The notes beneath the pieces were generated by a model. The model ran no database searches, was not told the origin of the DNA, and saw only the letters and a list, made by a program, of their open reading frames with translations. From the NCBI GenBank assembly GCA_004293295.1, contig RDYC01000329.1, positions 1 through 6,414 of the forward strand: DNA of 6,414 nt, read 5' to 3'. A program made the position numbers and the translations under genes. This DNA comes from Bacteroidota bacterium (GTDB lineage Bacteria > Bacteroidota > Bacteroidia > UKL13-3). Shown piece by piece: positions 5,405-6,414 of the stretch (positions are counted from its first letter, which is position 1; every line of letters begins with the position of its first letter).

Positions 5405-6414
5405 TTATTCAACCCAGGTTTTGTAGTAATTAGGGTCTTCCATAGCCATGGCTTCCTCTGTAATTTGTAAAGGATAGAAAGGGTCAACCATAACGGCAAG
5501 TTCTTTGGTTTCCGCTTGTCCAATGGATTTTTCTACAGTTCCCGGATGCGGTCCATGTGGAATTCCTTTTGGATGTAGGCTTATCATTCCTCGTTCAACA
5601 TGTTTTCTGCTCATAAAATCTCCGTCAACGTAATATAACACCTCGTCACTATCCACGTTGCTATGATTGTATGGTGCAGGTATTGATAAAGGATGGTAAT
5701 CATAAAGTCTTGGCACAAAAGAGCAAATAACAAAATTATGGCCTTCAAAAGTTTGGTGTATTGGAGGAGGCATGTGTAACCTGCCGGTTATAGGTTCGTA
5801 ATTGTGGATGCTAAAGCCAAACGGGTATAAATAACCATCCCAACCAATAGCATCAAAAGGATGCGAACCTAAGGTATACGGGAAAATTAAATCTTGTTTT
5901 TTAATGAGCACCTTAAAGTCTCCTTGCTCATCATAAGTTTTGTGAAGTACGGGTAGTTTAATATCACGCTCGCAATAGGGGGAGTGCTCAAGCAACTGGC
6001 CGTAAGTATTGATATACCTCTTGGGCGGACGGATGGGAGAAAAACTCTCAATAATAAACAACCGGTTATTATCTGAATTGAAGTGCAGTTGATAAATAAT
6101 ACCTCTTGGAATAACCAAATAATCGCCGTTTCCGAATGTTATATTTCCTACCAAAGTTCGAAGAGTACCTTCTCCTTTATGCACGAAAATAACTTCGTCG
6201 GCATCGGCATTTTTATAGAAGTAGGTATTTAATGAATCGGTTGGTGCAGCAGTGGCTATGTTCAGGTCATTGTTGAACAAAAGAATCTGTCGGCTCTCAA
6301 GAAAATCAGATGCTTGTTTTGTTTTAAAACCGTTGAACATGTGGGGTGAAATGTTGTGCTGCACGGCTGCAACGGGAGCGCAATTCACGGGTGTTCCAAC
6401 AGATTTGATTTGAG
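5405..6414 (-). CDS. hmgA: Homogentisate 1,2-dioxygenase, 5'-truncated by the window edge
   Basis: HmgA is a cytoplasmic Fe(II) dioxygenase that opens the ring of homogentisate to give maleylacetoacetate, the step after HPPD. About 335 codons are visible and the frame stays open through the right edge. The in-frame GTG at 6388..6386 is an internal valine, not the start: upstream codons (reading QIKSVGTP) continue the protein. Homologues of this type have about 385 aa, so roughly 50 residues are missing. Counting from that GTG, the cupin core includes KNADADEVIFVHKGEGTLRT (59-78) and GDYLVIPRG (88-96). Further on are SHPFDAIGWDGYLYPFGFSI (175-194) and the iron ligands His242 and Glu249 in PYNHSNVDSDE and His278 in GIPHGPHPG. 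The stop is TAA at 5407..5405. It is upstream of hppD on the same strand and probably leads the operon; its promoter lies outside the window. Confidence 0.94.
   Translation of the reverse strand, partial: QIKSVGTPVNCAPVAAVQHNISPHMFNGFKTKQASDFLESRQILLFNNDLNIATAAPTDSLNTYFYKNADADEVIFVHKGEGTLRTLVGNITFGNGDYLVIPRGIIYQLHFNSDNNRLFIIESFSPIRPPKRYINTYGQLLEHSPYCERDIKLPVLHKTYDEQGDFKVLIKKQDLIFPYTLGSHPFDAIGWDGYLYPFGFSIHNYEPITGRLHMPPPIHQTFEGHNFVICSFVPRLYDYHPLSIPAPYNHSNVDSDEVLYYVDGDFMSRKHVERGMISLHPKGIPHGPHPGTVEKSIGQAETKELAVMVDPFYPLQITEEAMAMEDPNYYKTWVE

Noticed and set aside
6386..6388. GTG as the start codon of hmgA
   Set aside because: The frame continues upstream to the window edge with sequence consistent with the family, and homologues are about 50 residues longer at the N-terminus.
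1..6414. Mobile element, CRISPR array, toxin-antitoxin or other defence system
   Set aside because: No regular repeats, transposase or integrase motifs, or small paired genes were seen on either strand; all major frames are housekeeping or catabolic families.

Overview
The window looks like ordinary chromosomal DNA from a Bacteroidota bacterium. It is AT-rich, and start codons follow A-rich stretches rather than strong Shine-Dalgarno sequences. The homogentisate dioxygenase is the shorter 'HSNVDSDE' type, and the partial TyrS start has the 'RWRGMLHDMMPGT' form that I associate with Bacteroidota. I place it at phylum level only, from remembered family patterns rather than a search.

Layout, left to right. 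A tyrosyl-tRNA synthetase gene leaves the window at the left edge on the minus strand, with only its first 23 codons visible. A 104-bp divergent intergenic region separates it from a plus-strand gene for a standalone lysine-ketoglutarate reductase/saccharopine dehydrogenase-type enzyme (174-1373). About 100 bp later, on the same strand, is a half-size ABC exporter with fused membrane and ATPase domains (1478-3379). It meets, tail to tail with overlapping stop codons, a minus-strand LOG-family (TIGR00730) nucleotide-processing gene (3376-4140). Further right, also on the minus strand, are hppD (4211-5335) and the 3' part of hmgA (5405 to the right edge, 5' end missing). A clear intrinsic terminator (4154-4183) closes the hmgA-hppD unit just before the LOG gene starts.

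How the genes work together. hmgA and hppD form a clear unit: HppD turns 4-hydroxyphenylpyruvate into homogentisate and HmgA opens the ring to maleylacetoacetate, the central steps of tyrosine/phenylalanine catabolism. The LKR-like enzyme would act on lysine and 2-oxoglutarate (saccharopine pathway), but no partner saccharopine dehydrogenase gene is visible. The ABC exporter and LOG protein have no evident link to these pathways.

No stretch over 300 bases lacks a gene. I see no mobile element, CRISPR array, tRNA/rRNA gene or defence system, and nothing that makes a convincing undescribed system. The points most worth a second look are the terminator packed against the LOG start codon, the palindrome on a candidate promoter upstream of the LKR gene, the unpaired LKR domain, and the altered spacing of metal ligands in HmgA.
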